64,000 nt of DNA from Desulfotalea sp. (GTDB lineage: Bacteria > Desulfobacterota > Desulfobulbia > Desulfobulbales > Desulfocapsaceae). A model generated the notes under the pieces. The model had not been told where the DNA came from, made no database searches, and saw only the letters and a list, made by a program, of their open reading frames with translations. Position numbers and translations under genes: made by a program. The DNA lies in contig NVXR01000001.1 in assembly GCA_002733995.1 (NCBI GenBank), positions 124,001 through 188,000 on the forward strand, written 5' to 3'. This document shows positions 18,880 through 29,000 of this stretch, piece after piece (within the stretch, counting starts at the first letter, position 1; each line of letters begins with the position of its first letter).

Positions 18880-19269
18880 ATGCGTATTGCTATACCAAGT
18901 AATAATCCAGGTGGCCTTGGGGCTGACCGTTCGGACCATTTTGGCCACTGTGATATTTTCACGCTTGTTGATCTGGATGAAAATAAAAAAGTCCAAGATG
19001 TTGTAACTATCGCTAACGGTGACCATGTGGCGGGTGGTTGCCTGGTTCCTGTCAAGATTTTACAGGAAGCTGGGGCCGAAGTAATTGTAGTTGGTGGGAT
19101 GGGCGCCAGACCAATGCAGGGGTTTGCAGGGGTAGGCATTAGCGTTTATTTTGCAAACAAGAACACCCTTAAGACAGTGGGTGAAGCGGTCGAAGCATTT
19201 GCCAAAGACGAGTTGCCCAAAATGCATGCGGATCAAGTATGTAAAGGCTCTGGTAATTGCCACCACTAA
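18880..19269 (+). CDS. NifX/NifB-like dinitrogenase iron-molybdenum cofactor-family protein
   Basis: 129 residues from ATG 18880, nine bases after AGGA; ATGs at 18853 and 18871 are less well placed. The fold starts with MRIAIPSNN, then an SDHFGHCDIFTLVD stretch and the GGMGARP segment of PF02579. The C-terminus carries Cys and His (VCKGSGNCHH). Stand-alone members of this family bind iron-sulfur or Fe-Mo clusters in nitrogen fixation or in Mrp/NBP35-linked cluster handling. No nif genes are here, so a general Fe-S or Mo-linked role is more likely. Paired with the DUF134 gene 165 bases downstream. Confidence 0.88.
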   Translation: MRIAIPSNNPGGLGADRSDHFGHCDIFTLVDLDENKKVQDVVTIANGDHVAGGCLVPVKILQEAGAEVIVVGGMGARPMQGFAGVGISVYFANKNTLKTVGEAVEAFAKDELPKMHADQVCKGSGNCHH

Positions 19270-19434
19270 GGCTTGAGTCAATGTTCACAGATAACTCAGG
19301 TTATTTGTGGACAGATGTGGTACTTTTGCTCATCGTAAAAAGGCAGAATTCACTCGAAGAATGTCGGTTGATCTGTTTAACAAGTTAAATTCACAGAGAA
19401 CATGTCCTGTGATTCATTGAATCAAAGAATATTT

Positions 19435-19725
19435 ATGTCTCCACGGCCAAAAAAAATTCGAAATTGTCAGGGAAATTTCTGTGGGAAAGCCTTTAAACCC
19501 ACTGGGATACCACTTACTGAGCTGCGAAAAGTCGAGCTGCACAGGGATGAATTGGAAGCTTTACGACTATGTGATGCGGAAGGGATGACCCAGGAAGAAG
19601 CGGGCACGAGTATGGGTGTTTCTCGGGGGACGATTCAACGAATCATCACCGTTGCTAGAAAAAAAACATCGACAGCTTTAACCCAAGGATATGCTCTTGT
19701 TTTTGTAAATGATGAAGATGTTTAG
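19435..19725 (+). CDS. DUF134 (UPF0251) helix-turn-helix protein
   Basis: 96 residues from ATG 19435, matching the usual MSPRPKK start of the family; the longer frame from 19402 is possible. It has Cys residues in the N-terminal third (NCQGNFCGKAF), where family members often place a metal- or cluster-binding site, then a sigma-70-region-4-like helix-turn-helix (EEAGTSMGVSRGTIQRIITVARKK). DUF134 genes commonly travel with NifX-like genes in anaerobes. It may regulate that neighbour, possibly through the palindrome at 18809-18820. This link is an inference. Confidence 0.88.
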   Translation: MSPRPKKIRNCQGNFCGKAFKPTGIPLTELRKVELHRDELEALRLCDAEGMTQEEAGTSMGVSRGTIQRIITVARKKTSTALTQGYALVFVNDEDV

Positions 19726-19818
19726 TGGCTTTATCATTTAAATGCTGTGTCAATGTGCTAATGCCTTTCACTACGGTTTTTGTGGTGCATGGCTCGCGGT
19801 AGAGGCGGCTTAGTCACT

Positions 19819-19859
19819 TACTCCAGATTTCCTGTCATAAGGAAAAGAAATCTGAAGTA
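19819..19859. repeat. Inverted repeat between DUF134 gene and prfC
   Basis: TACT-C-CAGATTTC (19819-19831) mirrors GAAATCTG-A-AGTA (19847-19859), with one mismatch and a 15-base loop. On the plus strand it is followed by TTTTG, so it may act as a weak terminator for the DUF134 gene. Confidence 0.5.
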
Positions 19860-19965
19860 TTTTGCTCATTCTGACCTGTAAAGTAGTGGCGGATTGAGAA
19901 CGTTGAAAGAGGATTGTGAATCAAGACCTCTGGGGTTCTCAGCCTTCTTTTTGAGGCAGGCGATA

Positions 19966-21555
19966 CTATACGTTTTCCCTTGTTTTAGTAAACTCGATGG
20001 CCGGCCATTTCTCCATGAAATAGTTTAACATCCATTGGCTTTGAGCCAGATAGGTGAGGAAGCCTTCAGAATCTACAGCTAAGGCTGCTTGATTTTTTCG
20101 CTCAAACTCAGCCAGTGCCTTCTTGTCTTCACATTTGACCCATCTTGCAGCCTGGAAGTCTATATGCTCATAGATAGCTTTTACCGCATATTCGTTTTGT
20201 AGCCTTGCCATCGTGACCTCAAACTGCAACACGCCCACAGCCCCCATAATGTAATCCGACCCTATGATTGGGCGAAATACCTGGATAGCACCTTCTTCTG
20301 CCAACTGTAAGAGTCCTTTCTGTAACTGTTTCATCTTGAGAGGATCTTTCAGGAGCACTCGTCTGAAATGCTCAGGGGCAAAGTTCGGAACTCCGGTGAA
20401 CTTTAAATCTTCTTTAAGGGTGAAGGTATCACCAATTTTGATGGTGCCGTGGTTGTGAAGACCGATAATGTCTCCTGGCCAGGCCTCGTCAACATGGGCT
20501 CTTTCCTGTGCCATGAAGATAGTTGCATTGGCAAGGGTGATTTCTTTGCCGAGCCGATGGTGTCTTACCTTCATACCCCGAGTGAATTTTCCCGAGCAGA
20601 CTCTGAAAAAGGCTATTCTATCCCTATGGGCAGGGTTCATATTAGCCTGGATCTTAAAGACGAAGCCCGAGAAATCCTCTTCACTGGGAAGTACTTTTCG
20701 TGATAAGGTTTCCCGTGGTCCTGGAGGAGGAGCCATTTCAATAAAACAGTCGAGCATTTCCTGGACACCGAAATTGTTAATGGCGCTACCAAAGAACACA
20801 GGCGTTTGACTGGCTTTTAAGTAGTGTTCGTATTCAAAAGGGTTGGCAGCACCTTCCAGTAGTTCAATATCTTCCCGAAGGTCGTCGGCAGCCTGTTGGC
20901 CCAGAAGTTCATTAACTTTTGGATCATTGAGGTCGTCAATCATGATACCCTTAGTTTCACGGATATTTTGTCCAGGATTGAAGAGGTGAAGTGTTTTGTG
21001 GAAGAGATTATAGACACCTTTAAAGGTCTTTCCCATACCTATTGGCCAGGAAAGTGGGGTGCATTCTATCTGTAACTTTTCCTCAATATCAGCCATTAAG
21101 TCTAGAGGTGACTGGCCCTCACGGTCAAGCTTGTTGATGAAAGTGATGATTGGTGTGTTGCGCATGCGACACACTTCCATCAGCTTTTCGGTTTGAGTCT
21201 CAACACCTTTGGCGCTATCGATCACCATAACAGCAGAGTCAACAGCGGTAAGAACCCTATAGGTATCTTCTGAGAAATCCTGGTGACCGGGTGTGTCGAG
21301 AAGGTTTATTTCATAGTCGCGGTAGGTGAATTTCATTACAGATGTTGTAACGGATATTCCGCGCTCTTGCTCGATGGCCATCCAGTCACTGGTGGCATGT
21401 CGCTGGATCTTTCTGGATTTAACAGCACCTGCCATGTTAATAGCACCTCCAAATAAAAGGAGCTTTTCGGTCAGGGTTGTTTTACCGGCATCGGGGTGGC
21501 TAATTATACCAAAGGTACGTCTTTTGGCGATTTCAAGATCTTGTTGTTTGCTCAT
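19966..21555 (-). CDS. prfC: Peptide chain release factor 3
   Basis: 529 residues from ATG 21555, the same length as E. coli RF3; the longer frame to 21693 adds a spurious Phe/Leu-rich segment. GTPase motifs: SHPDAGKTT (19-27), DTPGHQDF and NKLDRE. The translation-factor beta-barrel and the C-terminal RF3 domain follow. It recycles RF1/RF2 from the ribosome after termination. Transcribed divergently from rfbB, 109 bases apart. Confidence 0.97.
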   Translation of the reverse strand: MSKQQDLEIAKRRTFGIISHPDAGKTTLTEKLLLFGGAINMAGAVKSRKIQRHATSDWMAIEQERGISVTTSVMKFTYRDYEINLLDTPGHQDFSEDTYRVLTAVDSAVMVIDSAKGVETQTEKLMEVCRMRNTPIITFINKLDREGQSPLDLMADIEEKLQIECTPLSWPIGMGKTFKGVYNLFHKTLHLFNPGQNIRETKGIMIDDLNDPKVNELLGQQAADDLREDIELLEGAANPFEYEHYLKASQTPVFFGSAINNFGVQEMLDCFIEMAPPPGPRETLSRKVLPSEEDFSGFVFKIQANMNPAHRDRIAFFRVCSGKFTRGMKVRHHRLGKEITLANATIFMAQERAHVDEAWPGDIIGLHNHGTIKIGDTFTLKEDLKFTGVPNFAPEHFRRVLLKDPLKMKQLQKGLLQLAEEGAIQVFRPIIGSDYIMGAVGVLQFEVTMARLQNEYAVKAIYEHIDFQAARWVKCEDKKALAEFERKNQAALAVDSEGFLTYLAQSQWMLNYFMEKWPAIEFTKTRENV

Positions 21556-21664
21556 GGCGAAAAAATATGGCTTTGAATTATTCAGTGAATTTATTATAAG
21601 AACAGTCAGAAAACCTTCTAGGATATGGTCTTTTTCCAATAAAGCAAAGAGAAAACTGAAAAAT

Positions 21665-22741
21665 ATGAAAAATAAACGTACAGTCCTGGTCACCGGGGGG
21701 GCAGGATTTATAGGGGCTAATTTTATTCGGTTGGTACACAGTACCTATAAAGACTGGAGAATTATTAACCTCGATAAATTAACCTATGCTGGTAATCTTA
21801 ATAATTTAAATGGGATTATCACCAGCGATACCTATCGGTTTGTCAAAGGTGATATCTGTGACAGCACCTGTGTTGAGTCTCTTTTTGCCGAAGAGGATAT
21901 TGATACAGTCGTTCATTTTGCAGCAGAGTCACATGTAGATAGATCAATTACTGGACCAGCTGATTTTATTCAAACGAATATTGTGGGTACTTTCACACTG
22001 CTCGAAGCGGCTAAAAAAGCTTGGCTTGGAGCAAAAGAAAATGTGGGGAACAAGTGTTTTCTGCATGTGAGCACCGATGAGGTGTATGGTTCTCTTGGAG
22101 AGACCGGATTTTTTACTGAAAAGACTCCCTTTGATCCGCGTTCTCCTTATTCTGCCTCAAAAGCATCTTCTGATCATTTGGCCAACGCCTATTTTCATAC
22201 CTATGGTTTACCTGTTAAGATCACCAATTGTTCTAATAATTATGGTCCCTATCAGTTTCCAGAAAAACTGATACCGCTTATTTTTAACAATGCACTGCAC
22301 GAAAAGAGTTTACCCGTTTATGGTGACGGACTAAATGTAAGGGATTGGTTGTATGTGCAAGATCATTGTGAGGCTATTCTTGCAGTGATTGTCGGTGGGA
22401 AAACTGGTCATTGCTATAACATTGGTGGTAATAATGAAAAGCAGAATCTCAATGTGGTTGAAGTAGTTTGTGATCTTTTGGATAAAAAGGTTGGCCCGAT
22501 GTCATCGGGTAAGCCCAGAAAGTCTCTTATTACCTTTGTTGAAGATCGCTTAGGACACGACCGTCGTTATGCCATAGATGCCACCAAAATTGGAGAACAT
22601 TTGAACTGGCAACCCAAAATGACCTTTGAACAAGGTATGGAAAAGACCATCGACTGGTATTTGGCAAATCGGGCGTGGATTGATAATATCGTTAACGGTG
22701 AGTACCAGAATTATTACGATACAATGTACACCCGTGGATAG
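21665..22741 (+). CDS. rfbB: dTDP-glucose 4,6-dehydratase
   Basis: 358 residues. The frame is open upstream to 21326, but that part is antisense to prfC; the true start is ATG 21665, immediately followed by the Rossmann loop TGGAGFIG (10-17). Catalytic elements: STDEVYGS, then Tyr162-xxx-Lys166 (YSASK). It turns dTDP-glucose into dTDP-4-keto-6-deoxyglucose with bound NAD, the second step of dTDP-rhamnose synthesis. The epimerase gene follows 48 bases downstream; rfbA and rfbD are not in this window. Confidence 0.96.
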   Translation: MKNKRTVLVTGGAGFIGANFIRLVHSTYKDWRIINLDKLTYAGNLNNLNGIITSDTYRFVKGDICDSTCVESLFAEEDIDTVVHFAAESHVDRSITGPADFIQTNIVGTFTLLEAAKKAWLGAKENVGNKCFLHVSTDEVYGSLGETGFFTEKTPFDPRSPYSASKASSDHLANAYFHTYGLPVKITNCSNNYGPYQFPEKLIPLIFNNALHEKSLPVYGDGLNVRDWLYVQDHCEAILAVIVGGKTGHCYNIGGNNEKQNLNVVEVVCDLLDKKVGPMSSGKPRKSLITFVEDRLGHDRRYAIDATKIGEHLNWQPKMTFEQGMEKTIDWYLANRAWIDNIVNGEYQNYYDTMYTRG

Positions 22742-22789
22742 GGCCCGCGATTACTTAACGCAGATAATGCATTACAATTTGAAGAAAAT

Positions 22790-23335
22790 ATGAAAGTTAC
22801 CCAAACAGATATAGCTGATGTATTGATTATTGAACCCCAGGTTTTTGGTGATGATAGAGGCTTCTTTTTTGAAAGTTTTAACCAAAAAGTGTGGCTGGAA
22901 GAAACCGGTTTAGAAAGAAACTTTGTCCAGGACAATCATTCTCGTTCTGTTGAAGGTGTGCTGCGCGGTTTACATTACCAGATCAAACAGCCCCAGGGAA
23001 AGCTTGTTCGTGTTGTTGTGGGGGAAGTTTTTGATGTGGCTGTTGATATCAGAAAGTCTTATGCAACCTTTGGTCAGTGGGTGGGGGTGCTTCTTAGTGA
23101 ACAAAACAAGAAACAACTCTGGGTACCCGAAGGATTTGCCCATGGTTTCCTAGTGATGTCCGAAGTCGCCGAGTTTCTCTATCGAACAACCGATTACTAT
23201 GCCCCGGAGCATGAGCGTTGCATTAGCTGGAACGATCCCGATCTTAATATTGATTGGCCGTTTGATGTTAAACCTAAGTTGTCAGAAAAAGACGGTTTAG
23301 GTTGCCGCTTTAAAGATGCAGATCTCTTTGCCTGA
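22790..23335 (+). CDS. rfbC: dTDP-4-dehydrorhamnose 3,5-epimerase
   Basis: 181 residues, standard length. A cupin-fold enzyme with catalytic His62 in RGLHYQ and the YRTTDYY segment later. It acts on the product of RfbB, so the two genes form a rhamnose-precursor pair feeding lipopolysaccharide or a surface glycan. The start is supported by family length and an A-rich region with GAAGAAAAT before the ATG. Confidence 0.96.
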   Translation: MKVTQTDIADVLIIEPQVFGDDRGFFFESFNQKVWLEETGLERNFVQDNHSRSVEGVLRGLHYQIKQPQGKLVRVVVGEVFDVAVDIRKSYATFGQWVGVLLSEQNKKQLWVPEGFAHGFLVMSEVAEFLYRTTDYYAPEHERCISWNDPDLNIDWPFDVKPKLSEKDGLGCRFKDADLFA

Positions 23336-23356
23336 TTATTAAATATTGAGGGAATT

Positions 23357-23584
23357 ATGAGAATGTGGACCTATTGTATTCTAGCAATTCTTGTGTTGGT
23401 GTTTGGTGTTGCTTGTGCCAGGATGTCTGACAAATCAACATCGGTGATGTTACAAAATCTGGAGACAATGGATTTTGTGAAGTGCAATGTGGATCAGTGG
23501 GGAACACGTGCGTCTTTTGCAAAGAATGAGAAGTGCATAGAGGACTATAAGCGTCAGGGCTATGTTATCTGGGCCGAACGTTGA
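23357..23584 (+). CDS. Small putative lipoprotein
   Basis: 75 residues with a hydrophobic N-terminus ending in a GVAC lipobox-like site at residues 17-20, so it may be lipidated at Cys20. The mature part has two further Cys and no recognised domain. GAGGGAATT precedes the ATG. It is the third gene after rfbBC, 22 bases downstream of rfbC, and may be co-transcribed. Function unknown. Confidence 0.7.
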   Translation: MRMWTYCILAILVLVFGVACARMSDKSTSVMLQNLETMDFVKCNVDQWGTRASFAKNEKCIEDYKRQGYVIWAER

Positions 23585-23626
23585 CCTGTCCGGGGCCTGT
23601 CTCTCTTGGCCCTGGAGAATGGCGCA

Positions 23627-25789
23627 TCAGGTCATTAGCTGTTCATATGAAGAAGGTTGCGTTGTAACGGGAAAATGGAAGGTGAAAAGGGTGTTGCCCT
23701 CTTTGCCGGTACTGTGATAAATACGACCGGAAATATCCTTTGTGAGTTTGTTGACGATGGCGAGTCCTAGTCCAGCATGTCCATCTTCCTTAGTTGTTTT
23801 ACCTGCTCTAAAAATTGTGTTTGCAATAGATGGAGGCACACCCGGTCCATTGTCTGATACGGTAACAACAAGTTCAGCCTTGGCTGAGGACTCTTGCGCC
23901 GGCACGAAGTGGCAGTGCACTTCTATGGTCCCGCTCTTTCCTAGTGCATCGATGCTGTTTGTGATGAGGTTTCCTAGAATCTGTTTGAAAGGATTTATCT
24001 CCAACCATAGAGCAGGTATATTGGCGGCTGGTACGAAGTCGATGTCGATTGTCGATTCAGTGGCAATAGATTTTTGAAACAGATGCACGCTATCGCCTAT
24101 CGCTTCATTGATATTGGTGAGACTGGTCTGCTTAGATCCGGGTGATGTGGAAAGGTCACCCAGCTGTTTGCTGATGCTTGTAACTCTTGCTAACTCCCTG
24201 TTAATTATTGAGAGTTCTTGGCTCATAGTCTGATTCTGTCCATCTTTTGTTGCTAGAAGCAAAATATAATTTTGAATGATTCTGAGAGGGTTTGAAATTT
24301 CAAAGGCGATGCTGCGCGCTACCTCTTCAACAGCGGCAATGCGCTCTTTGGCAAAGGCTATCGCGTACTCTTCTTTTAAGGTCTCTTGATACAGACGATT
24401 GCCGACATGGAGACTCAGGAGTTGTAAGATTTCTTCTTGGTCCTGCATGGTATCATCCCCAGTGGCCAGGCAGAGTAGCATGAGCCCTTGTTGATCTGGG
24501 GAGATTCTTATTGGTACACCTAGGAGCGAATCGCTTTGGAAGGCTTGGAAAAGTGGTTCAAAGAGGGTCGTTTTTGCCTCGGAGGACAAAATGATATTAT
24601 TTTTCTCCCCCAGCAACCGCTGGCTTTTTGCTGTATCGTCAAGGTAACTGCTCTCTGGTGGTATTGTGTATTTTTTCTCTTTGAGGGTTCGGGCTATCTT
24701 ATTTCGAAAGGATCCCTGGATAGCAAGATTTCCAGCTGTTTGCTCTTGGAGCAGGAGTACTGCCTTGTCGCAGTCGAAAAGAAAAGATAAACTTTCTTCT
24801 AGAGCGAGATACACGCGATTTATGGTCTGTGCCTGGATTATACTCTCCATAAAGCCATACAGTTTGGCACGGGACTCAATCTTTTTGTAGAGACGTTGTT
24901 GGTTCTTCTCTTGGCCCGCGGACAGCTCCTCTCGCTCTGGCTCTTTTATGGGGATTCCAAGGGTTTGGGCCAAGTCTTCGAGGATTGTTGTTTGCTCCTC
25001 AACAATTGTTTGTAGTGATGCAGGTGAAATACAAAGAATAGAAGCATCTTTTATTGTCTGCTCATCATAGGTTGAAACTTTGGTAGTCAGCGTGTTGGCC
25101 AGACGGATAATTCTACTAAGAATGTTTGTCTCACTGTCCGGGGTATCTCTGTTGTGATGATCTCTTACAGCATTGCCAAATTCTTCTGACATGTTCCAGC
25201 TGTCAAGCAGCCACTTGCCGACATCGCAGTGGGAAATGTTAAATGCCTTCTTTTCCTCATTTACCAGGTCATCTATATCGTTTTGCTTGTTGATGAGTGT
25301 TTGATAGCTTTCACCAAAATGCCTTGCCAGCAGATATTTTCCGGTGTCGTGGAGTAGGCCGGTAAGATATGCCGCACCAGGGTCGTCGTAGCCGGCCTTT
25401 TCTGCAATAGTTTTACTTATAAGAGCTGTAAATAGGCAGTGGTACCAGAATTCTTCATTATCAAATTGAGCGGATGGACCGTTTTTATCGAAAATTTCAT
25501 GGACAGACACCGAAATGGCAAGGTTCCGCACAGTGTTGACACCAAGAAATATAACCGCATGATCAATATTTCTGAATTGTGATCGTGCACCAATAAATGC
25601 GGAGTTAGCGAGCTGCAGTATCTTGGTTGTGAGAGCAATATCCTGTGACACAGTTTGTGCTATGAGTCGGATGTCTACTTCTGGAGATCTGCAAATGTCC
25701 ACCAGTTGAAGGAGAACCTGGGGCAGTTGAGGGAGCTTAATGGCGCTGAGCTGTTGTTGAAGAGTTTTTTTTGGCTTCAAAATTGTCAT
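23627..25789 (-). CDS. HDOD-GAF-histidine-kinase-like protein lacking the phosphoacceptor His
   Basis: 720 residues. An HDOD domain (about 10-215) with LPQLPQVLLQL, QDIALTTKILQLANSA and HDTGKYL segments is followed by a coiled linker, a GAF domain (about 320-470) and a kinase module. The H-box reads SIAFEISNPLRII, with Phe496 (codon TTT) where kinases have the phosphorylated His. The ATPase domain is intact (NLITNSIDAL, DNGPGVP, HAGLGLAIV). So it can probably bind ATP but cannot autophosphorylate in the usual way. It may signal by conformation or through partner proteins. Downstream of sbcC in the same direction, but 280 bases away. Confidence 0.88.
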   Translation of the reverse strand: MTILKPKKTLQQQLSAIKLPQLPQVLLQLVDICRSPEVDIRLIAQTVSQDIALTTKILQLANSAFIGARSQFRNIDHAVIFLGVNTVRNLAISVSVHEIFDKNGPSAQFDNEEFWYHCLFTALISKTIAEKAGYDDPGAAYLTGLLHDTGKYLLARHFGESYQTLINKQNDIDDLVNEEKKAFNISHCDVGKWLLDSWNMSEEFGNAVRDHHNRDTPDSETNILSRIIRLANTLTTKVSTYDEQTIKDASILCISPASLQTIVEEQTTILEDLAQTLGIPIKEPEREELSAGQEKNQQRLYKKIESRAKLYGFMESIIQAQTINRVYLALEESLSFLFDCDKAVLLLQEQTAGNLAIQGSFRNKIARTLKEKKYTIPPESSYLDDTAKSQRLLGEKNNIILSSEAKTTLFEPLFQAFQSDSLLGVPIRISPDQQGLMLLCLATGDDTMQDQEEILQLLSLHVGNRLYQETLKEEYAIAFAKERIAAVEEVARSIAFEISNPLRIIQNYILLLATKDGQNQTMSQELSIINRELARVTSISKQLGDLSTSPGSKQTSLTNINEAIGDSVHLFQKSIATESTIDIDFVPAANIPALWLEINPFKQILGNLITNSIDALGKSGTIEVHCHFVPAQESSAKAELVVTVSDNGPGVPPSIANTIFRAGKTTKEDGHAGLGLAIVNKLTKDISGRIYHSTGKEGNTLFTFHFPVTTQPSSYEQLMT

Positions 25790-26069
25790 TTACCTTGATG
25801 AAGAAAAACAAAAACAAAAACAAGTACAACGCAATACGTTGTGACAGGATTTTAAGAGATATTAAATACCTTTTTTTATTCTATCACAAATGGAAAAACT
25901 GGTAACGTAAAGATGCAGTTAAATTCGAAACCCGCTTTTTGCCACTATCTAGGTGGCTCCCGGTTGAGAGGTCTTGATCTTGGAACAAGCAATTACCGCA
26001 GACAAACAAAGACGGTGGTGCCAGAAGAAGTTGCTGATAAAGGCTTGTCGCTTCTACGCAGTATGCGCT

Positions 26070-29000
26070 CTAGTGCAGGGCTGACACCCCGGGACCGGAA
26101 AGTATACTCCTGCCATCCGGCCCGGCGAGCAGGTGTAACTGTACGTCGATTCGTGCTTTAAGGAGAGGTACATGGGAAATGATTCCGATGATTTTACCAC
26201 TCTGTTGGAGTGTACTCAGGGTATCTAAGGCAATTTCAAGTGATTCTTCATCGAGGGTGCCGAACCCTTCATCTAAAAACAGTGAATCAATTTGTATATT
26301 TTGGCTGGACATGGCAGAGAGGCCAAGGGCCAGTGCCAAGCTTATTATAAATGATTCGCCTCCTGAAAGGTTAGCGGTGGAGCGAACTTCTCCGGCCTGG
26401 TAGGCGTCGATTACTGTCAGTTCTAACGGCTCATCCGGATTTCGTTTCAAGAGGTAACGATCACTCATCTTATTAAGTGTTTGGTTGGCGTGATGAACCA
26501 TGAGTTCAAAGGTGAGACCTTGGGCGAAATTTCTAAATTTCTTACCATCGGCAGAGCCTATTAGTGTGTGGAGTTGTGCCCAGTAATCGTGCTCTTTTTT
26601 TTGTAGCTCCAGCTGTAGCTGTTTGTTGTCCTGCCGTTTGATGTTGTTTTCGTGGGCGTAAATCTTTTCGGTCAGGACACCGACTTGCCGTAGTAGATCA
26701 CCAAGAGTTGTCGTGTGTTCGTCCAGTTGTATTGCTAAGGTCTCGCGGCTGTGTGTGGTAGTTTGTTTTGTTCTTTCTTCTGCTATAGTTTCGTCTATGT
26801 TGCGCAGGTTTGTATGGTTTTCTTTGCGTTGGTTCTCAAGTTCATCCGTCTCGGCTTTGAGCTGTGTTCTTTTTTCAGTGGTCAGTTGTGCTTGCAGAAA
26901 AAGGGCCTCAGATTCGAGCTCGTGTTGCTGTAACTGCGAGGTGAAGTCAGTCTCTTTTGTCAGTAGAGTAGCAGTTCTCTTGTCAATTGCTTGACTGAGT
27001 TGTTCCTGGCGCTCACCAAGAACAGATATCTCTTTTTCATTGGTACTGAACTCTTTGTTAAGCCCTTTTAGGAAAAGTTCAGTCGTTGCAACTTGGCTCT
27101 GTACCATTGTCTCAACCGTCTGTGGATCCTTATCCCCAAAGATTTGTAATCGTTGCTCTAGGGTGGTGTTACGTTGCTTTTGTACAAGGGTACACCGATC
27201 CTGAAGCCTTAGTTGCTCAGCTTTTTGCATCTCTATACTTTGCACGGTGCGATCTGTTGAGGTTGTGAAACCCTGTAACAGCTTTTCTTGGTCCCGCAAA
27301 GATGTGTGGGAATTTTTCCAGGCTGTCTGTTTTATTTTGAGTTCGAGTACTGATGAGAAAACTTCTTTGACGGTTATAAGTGGTCGATTTGTGTAGGGAA
27401 GCATCTGCTTAGAGAGTTGCGAAATGAGGTCAGATATCTCTTTTTTGATACTTTTGAGACTGACAATGTTGAGATTAAGTTCAGTCTCGACCATTGCCTT
27501 TTGTTGCCGTATCCGTTGTAGTTCTTCTCGGTTTGTCAGTAGTTGGGGTGAGAGCAGTTTGAGTTTTTGCTCACCTTCTGTGATTTCCTGGTTAATCTTT
27601 TCTGCCTGGAGCGTCTTCTTGTCGCCCTGGTTGAGCTTGATATTGAGCGCAGTTATCGTTTCGGCAATGTGGGTGAGTTTCTTTTTGTCAGGGCAAAGTG
27701 ATTGGATAGTATCGTTTATAGGAGCCAATTTATCTATCGCTTCAACTATGGCGATTGCACATGCTTCTTCGCAAAGTGTATATTTATTCAGGGATATTTC
27801 AAAGGCCCTACCACTTTTGTCCAGGGCGGTGAGTTTGTCTTTTTCTATCTGCAGCAGGTCCTGTAACTTGTCAGAGGCAGGTTCGAGCCGTTCACAGAAC
27901 GGGTGTTTTTGCGAACCACAGAGAGGGCAGGGGCTATTGGGCGTGAGTTTTTTACGTTCCTGCTCAAAGCTCTCAATTTTATTGGCGAGGAGGATTATTT
28001 TTTCCTGCTGGCTTACATTGTTTGTTTGTAGCTGGATGAGGTCCGAGGTCTGTTTTATCTCTTTGTCTATGTCCTTGATCTGTTTTTTGTATTGGGCCCG
28101 TTTTGTTGTCTCTGAACTTTGTTTTACCAGCAGTTGCTCTTGCTCCTGTACGAGGCGTTGTATCTCCTTGCTCGTTGCGACTTCAGCACTGAGGTTCTGG
28201 GTGTTCTTATAGAGGGCTGCGAGACCATGGGGGGCATGCTGCAGGAGTGTTTTACGATTATTCTCCAGTAGGGCCGTATGCTGCTGTTCTTGCTCTGTCA
28301 GTTGTGAAATTGTCAGGGTTTTCTGCTGTTCCTCTTGGCTCTTTTCATCGATCTTGGTTTGCAGATGGCTTCCAGAGGTTTGTGATGTTTTGCTGTCGTC
28401 CGACAACTGATTGAGCCGTGAAGATTTTTCCTCAATACCTGATAGGGTTTCTAGAAGTGTTTCGTCTGAGCGGTTTGTTTGCTGATAATCAGTGAGTTTT
28501 GAAATTATTTTTTTAGTGGCCGCAATGAGAAACTCACGTTTTTCCTGCTCTTCGGCTAGTGTAGATAGAGTTTTGTCAAAAGTGGCTATGTCTTTGTTTA
28601 TCTTGTTAATATCTTCAGTTTTTATTTGCGTTTCATAGTCGAACTGGCGTACTCGTTTGATGATCTCAGTTGTCGATTGCTGCTCTTTGACCTTTTCTTG
28701 ATACTCTTTTTCGGCGGATTCTTTTTTCTGTTTGAGCAGTGTCTCTTTTTCTTGCAACTGTTTTATTTGGGTGGTCGTTGAAGATAAAAGCTTGAGTACA
28801 TCTTGTTGGCTTGTTCGCAGGCTAGTGAGATGATTGTAGGTTGCCTGGAGTAAATGGCTTTGGGTGGCTTTGGCAAGTTGCGCTCTACGTGGTGCGGTCT
28901 GGTCCCACCGTAGTTGCAGGTCAGCGGCTGCGATGTCTAAGACTTCCTTTTTGGCAACCAACTTCTCAAGGCTCTGAATCCAGTTCAATCCTGTATTTGT

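Noticed and set aside
21326..21664. N-terminal extension of rfbB
   Set aside because: It is antisense to the start of prfC and the Rossmann motif begins right after ATG 21665.
23589..23616. Terminator between the small lipoprotein and the HDOD kinase
   Set aside because: A 9-bp stem (TCCGGGGCC with GGCCCTGGA) exists, but no T tract follows on either strand.
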